Source: Rhynchopus euleeides
Lineage: Eukaryota > Euglenozoa > Diplonemea > Diplonemida > Diplonemidae
DNA length: 64,000 nucleotides
Reading direction: 5' to 3'
NCBI GenBank assembly: GCA_963210315.1
Contig: OY723244.1
Location: forward strand, 2,356,001 to 2,420,000
Shown: one piece after another, positions 18,422 to 28,700 of the stretch
Numbering within the stretch: the first letter of the stretch is position 1
Layout of the letters: the number at the start of each line of letters is the position of its first letter
Made by a program: the position numbers and the translations under genes
The notes under the pieces: generated by a model
The model's input: only the letters and a program-made list of their open reading frames with translations
Told to the model about the DNA's origin: nothing
The model's database searches: none

Positions 18422-19368
18422 ATCACACCGTCGACCGTCGCGTGTCTCGAGAGGAGGCGCACCTCCTCCAGTGGAACGTTCTTCCGCGCAAGCTGTGTGA
18501 GTGCCCCCCTCCGCAGAGAGTGTGCCGTGAGCCCCCTCCGTGCCCGCTTGACGGCTTTTACCACGGTCCGGTAGGTGACGTCCGCCGGGAACAGTCTCGT
18601 CTCTCCTGCACTGCGCGCCCTGCGGAGGCGGTGTCGGAGGATACGGTGTAGGTCCTTCGGCAGGGAGATTCCTGTGATGTGACCCATGTGGAAAGGGTCC
18701 GCCTTCGACTGGGTCCAGCGCACATATATCGGCTCGCTGCGCTTTTCCGCTGTGACGTCCTTCACATCCAAACGCAGTGCGTCCGAAGCCCTTGCCGCAC
18801 CCCCCCACATGATGCCGAGCAGCAGTTTCACGATGGGACGTGGCTCCTTCGCTAGCGCCTCCCGGATGTTGTGGGCTGTTGCTGGTTCTGCTTGCTTCTG
18901 TGGTCGTAGTGCTCCTCCCCGTTTCAGCGCCCGCCTGTAGTCCGCCACAATTTGTCTTCCGTCGAGGGGGAACGCTGCGAAGCGTCTGAGTGCTGCTGCA
19001 AGGTTGTTGAGGTACTGGAGGGCGGACTGCACTGATAGCCCGTCCTTCCGTTGCTTCGTGACCCACAGCACCGCCCCTTCGTCGTGTGGCAGTGTCCGCC
19101 TCTCCGCTTTCATCCACCCTTCCCGGAACTGCGAGTATCTGTCGTATGTGCGGCGGAGGGCCCCCCAGTATGTGGGTGCGAGGGCTTGGGACAGGGTGTG
19201 CTGTAGTTCCTGGCGAATGGTGGTTGCTTCCTCCGGGGTCACGCTCGTCTCGGTCTTGCGGGGGCGTCCTCTTGTTGACGGGGGGGCAGATGGTACTGCC
19301 TTCACATACACCACCGCGGCGGGGGGGAGGGTCGTGGCCCGCGGGCGTCCCCTGCTGGTGTCGGGAAG
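18349..19368 (-). CDS. tyrosine recombinase of YR retrotransposon copy 2
   Basis: This is 340 codons read in frame after the gag UGA. Counting from the GTG at 19314 (321 residues), the catalytic set is Arg175 (AARAS), Lys204 (TQSK), His265 and Arg268 (HSLRR), His291 (SRHAT) and Tyr300 (MRYV), a complete phage-integrase-type active site. The N-terminal ~130 residues look like a SAM-like core-binding domain. The first ATG after the gag stop is about 85 codons in, inside the core-binding domain, so independent initiation is unlikely; readthrough of UGA to give Gag-YR is more plausible. It would integrate the circular DNA copy. Copy 1 carries a 2-nt deletion that destroys the last two catalytic residues. 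Confidence 0.85.
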   Translation of the reverse strand, partial: LPDTSRGRPRATTLPPAAVVYVKAVPSAPPSTRGRPRKTETSVTPEEATTIRQELQHTLSQALAPTYWGALRRTYDRYSQFREGWMKAERRTLPHDEGAVLWVTKQRKDGLSVQSALQYLNNLAAALRRFAAFPLDGRQIVADYRRALKRGGALRPQKQAEPATAHNIREALAKEPRPIVKLLLGIMWGGAARASDALRLDVKDVTAEKRSEPIYVRWTQSKADPFHMGHITGISLPKDLHRILRHRLRRARSAGETRLFPADVTYRTVVKAVKRARRGLTAHSLRRGALTQLARKNVPLEEVRLLSRHATVDGVMRYVSAAENAHARETAQVSAKIEW

Positions 19369-20439
19369 TCACTGTCGCTTGCCTTTCCCCCCCCGTCCTT
19401 TGTGGTGGCCCTTTCCCGAGTAGGGCGCGGGGCGGTCCTGCGTGTTACGCTCCTGCAGGAACCGCTCTTGAAACGCGGCCCGCCTCTCCTGCGTGTCGTC
19501 CTGCGTGGCCCGCCCCTCCCGGAGTAGGCGCCCGTGTGCCACCGCATCGTACTTCGCTGGGTCCATAATCTTCGCCTTTGCCAGGTAGAGGCGGGCGCCC
19601 GCTCGCCCCTTCAGGAGAAAGTGTGAGTTCATAGCGACGATTGTCTTGTGAAGGGCCTCGATAAACCGGTCCGGATCGTCGTCGTCGCGGATCAGCCCCA
19701 TTGTCTGAAACAGAGAGTCGAAGGCCTGGATGAGCTGGTGTTGCCAGTCCGGTGAACTCGGGGCATCGCTGAGCTCCGCCTGTCGGAAAACCCGGGATAC
19801 CTCAGCTTTCACCAACCTGCGTCCGGGGGCAGTGGCGATCGACGATCCCCAGGTCGACACGATGTGGGCGGAGAAGTCAGCGGGCAGCTCGGCCTCCGTC
19901 CGCTGCAGCGCCTTCTGCAGAGTGGCCATCTGCTTCGCCTGCGTCTCCACGGTCTTCTTCAGCTCCTTCTGCTCCTTCTCCAGCCGGCCTGTCAACTTCA
20001 GCAGGTACTCCAGCGAGTTCGCCACGCGGAGATCGGTGTTCGAGTCGGCGGGGTGGTGTGCGTCCCTGTGCTGGAGGCCCGTGCCACTCTGGCTGTCCGC
20101 CTCGCTGTACTCCCCGTCCTCGCCTAGCTCGCCCGCCCCTGCTGCCAGGTCCGCCGCGGTCTCCTCGTCGACCGCCTGCCGGACCCATGCGCACTCGGGG
20201 CACACCCAGCCCCTGTCCCCTGCGCCCTCGAGCCATTCGGGGACGATGTGCGCCGGGATGTGCTCTCTCATGCACGTCCTGACCGTGGTCCCACCGCAGT
20301 CGTGGCAGCTGAATGCGGTCCTGGCTGTGTGCGTTGTATTGCAGGTTTCGAATATGCACTCGGGGCGACGCTCTGCTGGCTCGTTGTCGGGGTGGGCGGG
20401 GTCGGGAACCTTCAGGGTGTCCCAATCCAGAATGGCCAT
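19369..20439 (-). CDS. Gag-like protein of YR retrotransposon copy 2
   Basis: A 356-residue protein starting at ATG 20439, differing from copy 1 at a few positions such as MAILD for MATLD. It has the same Cys/His-rich N-terminal zinc module, acidic middle, coiled coil (KELKKTVETQAKQMATLQ) and Gly/Lys/Arg-rich C-terminus. It ends CAG TGA CTT, and the recombinase frame continues after the TGA without shifting, as in copy 1. Confidence 0.8.
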   Translation of the reverse strand: MAILDWDTLKVPDPAHPDNEPAERRPECIFETCNTTHTARTAFSCHDCGGTTVRTCMREHIPAHIVPEWLEGAGDRGWVCPECAWVRQAVDEETAADLAAGAGELGEDGEYSEADSQSGTGLQHRDAHHPADSNTDLRVANSLEYLLKLTGRLEKEQKELKKTVETQAKQMATLQKALQRTEAELPADFSAHIVSTWGSSIATAPGRRLVKAEVSRVFRQAELSDAPSSPDWQHQLIQAFDSLFQTMGLIRDDDDPDRFIEALHKTIVAMNSHFLLKGRAGARLYLAKAKIMDPAKYDAVAHGRLLREGRATQDDTQERRAAFQERFLQERNTQDRPAPYSGKGHHKGRGGKGKRQ

Positions 20440-20452
20440 CTTCTCTGTTACG

Positions 20453-20965
20453 CAGCTCGGCGTAGTTACTGTCCCTCTCTGTAAGATACACGCAGCTCGG
20501 CGTAGTTACTGTCCCTCTCTGTAAGCTACACGCAGCTCGGCGTAGTTACTGTCCCTCTCTGACCTCAGGATACACGCAGCTCGGCGTAATTACTATCCCT
20601 CTCTGTAAGATACACGCAGCTCGGCGTAGTTACTGTCCCTCTCTGTAAGATACACGCAGCACGGCGTAGTTACTGTCCCTCTCTGTAAGATACACGAGCT
20701 CGGCGTACTTACTGTCCCTCTCTGTAAGCTACACGCAGCTCGGCGTAGTTACTGTCCCTCTCTGACCTCAAGATACACGCAGCTCGGCGTAATTACTATC
20801 CCTCTCTGTAGGATACACGCAGCTCGGCGTAGTTACTGTCCCTCTCTGTAGAATACACGCAGCTCGGCGTAGTTACTGTCCCTCTCTGACCTCAAGATAC
20901 ACGCAGCTCGGCGTAATTACTGTCCCTCTCTGTACGATACACGCAGCTCGGCGTAGTTACTGTAG
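20453..20965. repeat. 40-bp tandem repeats in the retrotransposon leader, copy 2
   Basis: About thirteen units of GTAAGATACACGCAGCTCGG plus CGTAGTTACTGTCCCTCTCT are present; a few carry GACCTCAAGATACACG variants. The element ends inside the array at ~20961. Unit number differs from copy 1 (about seven), showing rapid expansion or contraction. Confidence 0.8.
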
Positions 20966-21049
20966 AGGGGCCCAAGCTGCGTAACCTTAAGCGTGGGCAA
21001 AATTTCGGCGATTTAAAAATCGCATTGTCTAAAGCACTACCCCACCAAA

Positions 21050-21399
21050 AATCACTCTACGGAGTCCATCTGACCTAGCAGCACCTAGCGGCATCTAAAT
21101 GCTGCCCGTTTGTTAAATTTTAAATCCAAAAAACTCCCAAAACACGGGGCCCTTGAGACAATGCGAAAATCGCGAAAAATCCGAAAAACATTTTTCCCGA
21201 AATTTCGCCCAAAACACTGTTTTTTCGGCCCCAGGCACACCCACACCCAGAAAAAAATGGTTTTTGGGCAGAAATTTCGGGTTCAAAAATTTCACTTTGC
21301 CGCTGACAAATGGCCTGGGGGGGCCTCAGGGCCTGTAGGGGGGTTTTCTAAGGGTTTTGGGACCCTCCAGACGTAAAATATCTGCACTGTCTGGAGGGG
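21050..21399 (-). other. conserved flank of array A with perfect 10-bp hairpin
   Basis: This segment shares blocks with 39088-39448: AATCACTCTACGGA, TGCTGCCCGTTTGT, TTTCGCCCAAAACAC, CGGCCCCAGGCACACCCACA, TGACAAATGGCCTGGGGGGG. Next to the array-side ORF is CCCTCCAGAC (21363-21372) facing GTCTGGAGGG (21389-21398), a perfect 10 bp stem with a 16 nt loop. On the minus strand it begins 1 nt after the TAA at 21402-21400. It is likely a 3' UTR or an element flank. Confidence 0.65.
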
Positions 21400-21590
21400 T
21401 TACTGCATGTTAAACCCCATTCTCTGCTCCCAAGGCAGGGCAGCTCCTGGTGAGTAGGTGGTACCTGGCACGTCCTTGACGTGTGGTGCTCCTCTGATCA
21501 GCAGCTGAGTGGTGAGGGGCATGCCTCCATTTAACATATTGTTAAGAGTGTTGGAGTGCACGCCTCCGCAAGGTGCATTGCTGGGCAGGA
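21400..21590 (-). other. conserved short ORF segment at the end of array A
   Basis: Read on the minus strand this encodes GGVHSNTLNN, GGMPLTTQLL, PHVKDVPGT and GAALPW in order and ends NMQ-stop. It matches 39665-39449 almost residue for residue, with an in-frame insertion of MLN. In this array the frame is closed by TGA 11 codons before the conserved part and in most 51 bp units, so a continuous protein through the array is impossible in this frame. Nine substitutions separate the two copies; only four are at third positions, so coding constraint is not proven. Confidence 0.5.
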
Positions 21591-24500
21591 GTCACGCGGC
21601 TGTGTCGTACCAGAGGAGTGTGTCGTAATGGGTATGTAGGTGTCACGCGGCAATGTTTCACCCTAGGAGAGTGTCGGAGTGGGTGTTTAGGTGTCACGCG
21701 GCTATGACTCAACCTAGGAGAGTGTCTTAGTGGGTGTTTAGGTGTCACGCGGCTATGTCTCAACCTAGGAGAGTGTCGGAGTGGGTGTTTAGGTGTCACG
21801 CGGCTATGTCGCAACCTAGGAGAGTGTCGTAGTGGGTGTTTAGGTGTCACGCGGCTATGTCTCACCCTATGAGAGTGTCGTAGTGGGTATGTAGGTGTCA
21901 CTCGGCTATGTCTCAACCTAGGAGAGTGTCGTAGTGGGTGTTTAGGTGTCACGCGGCTATGTCTCAACCTAGGAGAGTGTCGGAATGGGTATGTAGGTGT
22001 CACGCGGCTATGTCTCAACCTAGGAGAGTGTCGTAGTGGGTGTTTAGGTGTCACGCGGCTATGTCTCAACCTAGGAGAGTGTCGTAGTGGGTGTTTAGGT
22101 GTCACGCGGCTATGTCTCAACCTAGGAGAGTGTCGGAGTGGGTGTTTAGGTGTCACGCGGCTATGTCTCACCCTATGAGAGTGTCGTAGTGGGTGTTTAG
22201 GTGTCACGCGGCTATGTCTCACCCTATGAGAGTGTCGGAGTGGGTGTTTAGGTGTCACGCGGCTATGTCTCACCCTATGAGAGTGTCGTAGTGGGTATGT
22301 AGGTGTCACTCGGCTATGTCTCAACCTAGGAGAGTGTCGTAGTGGGTGTTTAGGTGTCACGCGGCTATGTCTCAACCTAGGAGAGTGTCGTAGTGGGTGT
22401 TTAGGTGTCACGCGGCTATGTCTCACCCTAGGAGAGTGTCGGAGTGGGTGTTTAGGTGTCACGCGGCTATGTCTCACCCTATGAGAGTGTCGTAGTGGGT
22501 GTTTAGGTGTCACGCGGCTATGTCTCACCCTATGAGAGTGTCGTAGTGGGTATGTAGGTGTCACGCGGCTATGTCTCACCCTATGAGAGTGTCGGAGTGG
22601 GTGTTTAGGTGTCACGCGGCTATGTCTCAACCTAGGAGAGTGTCGTAGTGGGTGTTTAGGTGTCACGCGGCTATGTCTCACCCTATGAGAGTGTCGGAGT
22701 GGGTGTTTAGGTGTCACGCGGCTATGTCTCACCCTATGAGAGTGTCGTAGTGGGTATGTAGGTGTCACTCGGCTATGTCTCAACCTAGGAGAGTGTCGGA
22801 GTGGGTGTTTAGGTGTCACGCGGCTATGTCTCACCCTATGAGAGTGTCGTAGTGGGTATGTAGGTGTCACTCGGCTATGTCTCAACCTAGGAGAGTGTCG
22901 TAGTGGGTGTTTAGGTGTCACGCGGCTATGTCTCAACCTAGGAGAGTGTCGGAATGGGTATGTAGGTGTCACGCGGCTATGTCTCAACCTAGGAGAGTGT
23001 CGTAGTGGGTGTTTAGGTGTCACGCGGCTATGTCTCAACCTAGGAGAGTGTCGTAGTGGGTGTTTAGGTGTCACGCGGCTATGTCTCAACCTAGGAGAGT
23101 GTCGGAGTGGGTGTTTAGGTGTCACGCGGCTATGTCTCACCCTATGAGAGTGTCGTAGTGGGTGTTTAGGTGTCACGCGGCTATGTCTCACCCTATGAGA
23201 GTGTCGGAGTGGGTGTTTAGGTGTCACGCGGCTATGTCTCACCCTATGAGAGTGTCGTAGTGGGTATGTAGGTGTCACTCGGCTATGTCTCAACCTAGGA
23301 GAGTGTCGTAGTGGGTGTTTAGGTGTCACGCGGCTATGTCTCAACCTAGGAGAGTGTCGTAGTGGGTGTTTAGGTGTCACGCGGCTATGTCTCACCCTAG
23401 GAGAGTGTCGGAGTGGGTGTTTAGGTGTCACGCGGCTATGTCTCACCCTATGAGAGTGTCGTAGTGGGTGTTTAGGTGTCACGCGGCTATGTCTCACCCT
23501 ATGAGAGTGTCGTAGTGGGTATGTAGGTGTCACGCGGCTATGTCTCACCCTATGAGAGTGTCGGAGTGGGTGTTTAGGTGTCACGCGGCTATGTCTCAAC
23601 CTAGGAGAGTGTCGTAGTGGGTGTTTAGGTGTCACGCGGCTATGTCTCACCCTATGAGAGTGTCGGAGTGGGTGTTTAGGTGTCACGCGGCTATGTCTCA
23701 CCCTATGAGAGTGTCGTAGTGGGTATGTAGGTGTCACTCGGCTATGTCTCAACCTAGGAGAGTGTCGGAGTGGGTGTTTAGGTGTCACGCGGCTATGTCT
23801 CACCCTATGAGAGTGTCGTAGTGGGTATGTAGGTGTCACTCGGCTATGTCTCAACCTAGGAGAGTGTCGTAGTGGGTGTTTAGGTGTCACGCGGCTATGT
23901 CTCAACCTAGGAGAGTGTCGGAATGGGTATGTAGGTGTCACGCGGCTATGTCTCAACCTAGGAGAGTGTCGTAGTGGGTGTTTAGGTGTCACGCGGCTAT
24001 GTCTCACCCTATGAGAGTGTCGTAGTGGGTGTTTAGGTGTCACGCGGCTATGTCTCACCCTATGAGAGTGTCGTAGTGGGTATGTAGGTGTCACGCGGCT
24101 ATGTCTCACCCTATGAGAGTGTCGGAGTGGGTGTTTAGGTGTCACGCGGCTATGTCTCAACCTAGGAGAGTGTCGTAGTGGGTGTTTAGGTGTCACGCGG
24201 CTATGTCTCAACCTAGGAGAGTGTCAGAGTGGGTGTTTAGGTGTCACGCGGCTATGTCTCACCCTATGAGAGTGTCGTAGTGGGTATGTAGGTGTCACTC
24301 GGCTATGTCTCAACCTAGGAGAGTGTCGGAGTGGGTGTTTAGGTGTCACGCGGCTATGTCTCACCCTATGAGAGTGTCGTAGTGGGTATGTAGGTGTCAC
24401 TCGGCTATGTCTCAACCTAGGAGAGTGTCGTAGTGGGTGTTTAGGTGTCACGCGGCTATGTCTCAACCTAGGAGAGTGTCGGAATGGGTATGTAGGTGTC

Positions 24501-25245
24501 ACGCGGCTATGTCTCAACCTAGGAGAGTGTCGTAGTGGGTGTTTAGGTGTCACGCGGCTATGTCTCACCCTATGAGAGTGTCGTAGTGGGTGTTTAGGTG
24601 TCACGCGGCTATGTCTCACCCTATGAGAGTGTCGTAGTGGGTATGTAGGTGTCACGCGGCTATGTCTCACCCTATGAGAGTGTCGGAGTGGGTGTTTAGG
24701 TGTCACGCGGCTATGTCTCAACCTAGGAGAGTGTCGTAGTGGGTGTTTAGGTGTCACGCGGCTATGTCTCAACCTAGGAGAGTGTCAGAGTGGGTGTTTA
24801 GGTGTCACGCGGCTATGTCTCACCCTATGAGAGTGTCGGAGTGGGTGTTTAGGTGTCACGCGGCTATGTCTCAACCTAGGAGAGTGTCGTAGTGGGTGTT
24901 TAGGTGTCACGCGGCTATGTCTCAACCTAGGAGAGTGTCGGAGTGGGTGTTTAGGTGTCACGCGGCTATGTCTCAACCTAGGAGAGTGTCGGAGTGGGTG
25001 TTTAGGTGTCACGCGGCTATGTCTCACCCTAGGAGAGTGTCGGAGTGGGTATGTAGGTGTCACGCGGCTACGTCTCACCCTAGGAGAGTGTCGGAGTGGG
25101 TGTTTAGGTGTCACGCGGCTATGTCTCAACCTAGGAGAGTGTCGGAGTGGGTATGTAGGTGTCACGCGGCCATGTCTCACCCTAGGAGAGTGTCGGACTG
25201 GGTGTTTTGGGGTCACGCGGCTGTGTCTGTCCTAGGAGAGTGTCG
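21590..25245. repeat. array A: ~72 copies of a 51-bp minisatellite with higher-order structure
   Basis: The unit on the plus strand is GGTGTCACGCGGCTATGTCT followed by CAACCTAGGAGAGTGTCGGA and GTGGGTGTTTA, with recurring TAC/TAT and CCC variants. Marker variants recur at 21981, 22950 and 23919 (969 bp = 19 units) and again at 24480 (561 bp = 11 units), so blocks were duplicated. On the minus strand one frame is open over most of the array as 17-residue units (RHSRVTPKHPLRHSPRL), broken by TGA at the two GTGTCAGAG units (24221 and 24782). A plus-strand frame is also partly open. Because 51 is a multiple of 3, long ORFs are expected by chance. I treat it as a minisatellite, possibly coding. Confidence 0.85.
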
Positions 25246-25724
25246 GAAAGCACTTGCCTGCTCCCACTTCTTCTCCCCGACCTTTCGCTGTTCGTCAGTT
25301 TCTTGGATTCTTGTGAATTATCCGCCACATCAGTTACCTATCCTCGTTCCAGGTGGGGGTCGGCGTGTGCTCTTGTACCATGTCACGGCCTGTTATGTGT
25401 GTGGCTGTTGGTCGCTGACTTCTTGCGTCCTCTGCGGACTTCTGCGGACTTTGACGGACTCCGGACTACTTGGGACTTTGGGTGACTTCGACAGACTTCG
25501 ACAGACTTCGACGGACTTCGACAGACTTTGAGTGACTTCGACAGACTTCGACAGACTTCGACAGACTTCGACAGACTTTGAGTGACTTGGACCGACTTCG
25601 ACCGACTTCGACGGACTTCGACAGACTTCGACAGACTTTGAGTGACTTCGACAGACTCCGACAGACTTTGACGGACTTCGACGGACTTCGGACTTCTTTG
25701 CCTTTTGGACTTGCAACCTGTGCC
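25246..25724 (+). promoter_or_regulatory. upstream region of the transposase/USP gene with a 10-bp minisatellite
   Basis: 25441-25690 is a tandem array of ACTTCGACAG-type decamers with ACGG, TTTGAGTG and CCG variants. It sits directly before the ATG at 25725 and is open in the same frame, but the translated repeat (TDFDRLRQ) is low complexity, so I take it as non-coding leader. The part before it (25246-25440) separates array A from the gene and shows nothing recognisable. Confidence 0.5.
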
Positions 25725-28700
25725 ATGTTTCGCGTTTCCGGGAAAGATGTCTCTCCTACCTTCTCGTGTCACCAATCTTCACGGTCGGAACTCCTCCTGC
25801 TTCTTGGTTTCTCCGTGAATGTGCGGAAGGAGAAATTCCTTAGCATCTTGCGGGAACTGCGCAGCCACTTTGTTGTGGAGTCACGGCGCTCGGGATCCGA
25901 ATGGCTGTACTGCATTCACTGTTGGGAGTGTGACAGTGCTGCCATTACGGCCAGGCAATCAGGTGCGCAACGTGAATTATTTCCAGACGCGGAGTCGATG
26001 GAGGCCGATTCCACCCAGCCCGCAACCGACGAGCTGTCGCAACTGAGCGTCCGCCTCGACTGTGCTCCTTGCGCACCTGCTGCCTCACCGGTACGGACGA
26101 TTCCAGAAGAAGAGGGGGCCGTGGATGCGGCTGAGTTGAACCGCATCAGTGAGTTGCTCGACGCCGAGGCTTTGAGGACACATGACATACCATTGACACC
26201 GACAGGCAATCAGGGTCACGTGATCTCGGGCCGCATCTGTGCGTTCATTTCTGCTGTGCTTTCCGGAACTCTCTCTGCGTGCGACCTCTCCTTCCAGGAG
26301 CTCCTCGAGGTGGTGCAGAATCAGACTGCCCAGGATGCAGGCGCCGCTGCTCCTGCGCCCACGTCTGCTGAAGTTGACCCGTCTGGGTACGTCCGCTCGA
26401 AGTGGAAGAAGCTGCGTGTCTCTGGTTCGTGCCTGGATGATGTCGTCTTGAAGCGGAAGATTACCGAGAGCCGGCACCTGGTCCCGCGGTACTGTTTTGG
26501 GCAGTGCGAGCACCAGCGGGTGTGTGTCGACGGTAGGAGCCCTGTGACTCTGCCTCCTCCAACACCCCGTTCTGCGTGTGACGACGAGATGTGCACCCCT
26601 CGAGCAACGCCTGCTGCCGAAGATTGCACGCCTGCCTCGCAGAGGTCCAGTGGACGCCCGCCGCAAACGGCAGCTGAGAGGAGGCGCGTCAACAAGAAGC
26701 TGCACCAGCGGCTGAACCGGTCCCGGGTGTTAGTCCGGAGTCTGTGGAAGGAGAACTGTGCCCTGAAGAAGGAGGTCCGGAGTCTCAAAGACCCGGGTAC
26801 CTACTTCGTCAGCGGCCTCCGCCACAAAGGGACTACGCACCAGTACCCTGCGAAAATACGCCGTCTGGTGGGCCGACTGAGGTGGGAGGGGATAGGGTTG
26901 CGTGGAGTGCAGCGTCTTGTCGGTGACATCCTGGTCATCCTGACAGGGGAAGACTACGCCAACCTTCCTGTCCCCAGCCGCACCACCATCCAACGCTGGG
27001 ACCTGGTCTGCGGTTTTGTGACGATCCAGGCCTTCTATGCTTGGATGGTGGAACAGAAGAAGACCGCCGTCGTGGTCGCGTCCGATACCTCTGCCAACAT
27101 TGGAGGGCAGAGGTATGACGTGCACAAGCTTGTGGGGTACCACCAGGGCTCGATGTTCAACGTGACGACGAGCATGGCGGTACTTGGCGGAGGGACCGCA
27201 GCACACCTCTCGGAGCACCTGAAGTACACTGTGCAGGTGGCCCGGGACCACGATCTGGAGCCGATGGAGAGGGTTCTGGTGGACCACTGCGCAACGGCCG
27301 TGAAGGGTGTCACCGATGCGAAGCTGAAGCCCCTCCAGTGTTGCACGCACAAGATCGGGCGCTCGTTGGAGGCTGCTGAGCGTGCTGCGAGCGAGTTGGC
27401 GCTGCACAGCGACGCCCCCTCTGCTTCTGACAGCAGCAAAACACCTTCTGGCCTGATGACAGAGCTGGTGCGGCTCCTGGATGTGCGGAATGGGGCTGAC
27501 TCCTCTGGCATGGTTGTGCGGAACGCCGTTGTGGGCTTGGAAGGGGTTATTCCCAAATCGTTCCACTTCCAGCGGGTGCAGGGGTCGAAGTACTCCTCGA
27601 AGGTGGAGAACTGCTTCCGGTTCCTGCAGTGGCGCACCGTCCTGCTGAGTGTCAAGGATGTGTGCTCGCCTGCTGTGCGGCGCCTGCTGGAGAGGTTTGA
27701 GGAGGAGGACATGCAGGTGTACTTGCTGTGCTGCTACATGCTGTGGCTTGTGTACAGCACCACCCTGTACAGCATCAATGAGGGGAACCCCACCTACGCG
27801 GATGCGTGGGACACCCTCCAGCTCCTCCAAAAGCAGCTCTCGTCTCTCACCAATCCGGAGACGGGGGCTCGGGAGGTGCTGATGATGCTCAGTGACGAAG
27901 ACGTCCTGGCACCCCGTGGGGAAGCTGACCACCACATGCAGCTGAAAGGTGGTGTGGCAGCACGCAGGGCCGCCCTCCAGATCTGGGTGTCGTTGCCCGA
28001 GAAGTGCCACAATGCCTGGCGTGTGGTGGGTGGTACGCTGCTCGAGGTGCTGTCGGCCTACATGGATAGGGACAGCAAGACTGTGGACATCCTGCGGCGG
28101 GAGAACAGGCTGCACCTGTACCCCCCGACGACGGACACTGTGGAGGCGCAGCATGGCATGTCGTCGTTCCTGCTGCAGCGCCTGTCTCCCAACATCAACC
28201 CTGGGAGGCTGGCATCTCTTGCTGTGGCGAAGTCCAACCAGGGGTGGATGCGCACTGTGAGGATCGAGCAGTTCGATGAGCTGTGGGACAAGGGCTGGCA
28301 GGCCTTGAGAACGGCACAGGCGAACGGGTACGGCCCGAAGTCGCAGCAGGAATACGCTGATAATGCGCACCTGCAGAAGAAGCTGTCGCAAGTGATGCAA
28401 GGTGTGCTGAAGCCCGATGTGCAGCGACTTGCGGTGTATCTGGGTGTTCCAGCAGAAAAGCGGAACAAGGTGACGTTGTCCGTTCTGCGCGAGGATCTGA
28501 CACAGCGGATGTCAATCCTCCACAAGGCCTGTCTTGAGCGGAAGCGGAAGCGGAAGCTCGAGGACAGTTCTTCTCCGACTGCTTCTGGAGAGGAGGGGGA
28601 TGAGGAGGGGAGCCGACGTGCCGCAGCAGGGAAGCTGGAGGCCAAGGTGCAGCGTTTGCTGGGGTCTCTGCACCACGAGACTGTCACTGCGGTGAAGGAC

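Larger units (their letters stand above)
16216..20965 (-). mobile_element. YR retrotransposon copy 2, recombinase intact
   Basis: It has the same organisation as copy 1: leader repeats (20965-20453), gag (20439-19369), recombinase (19368-18349), RT-RNase H (to 16514), then a perfect B-A-B terminal set (16216-16476). The right end stops within the 40-bp repeats at ~20961 and lacks the outer terminal module present in copy 1, so the 5' end is truncated or recombined. The recombinase retains Arg, Lys, HxxR, His and Tyr, making this the better source copy. Confidence 0.85.

Noticed and set aside
25578-25724. 49-residue N-terminal extension of the giant ORF
   Set aside because: It starts inside the decamer minisatellite and is low complexity; ATG 25725 is the first start followed by non-repeat sequence.
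25393-25775. Ser/Lys/Val-rich ORFs on the minus strand
   Set aside because: They are translations of the 10-bp minisatellite in all three frames.
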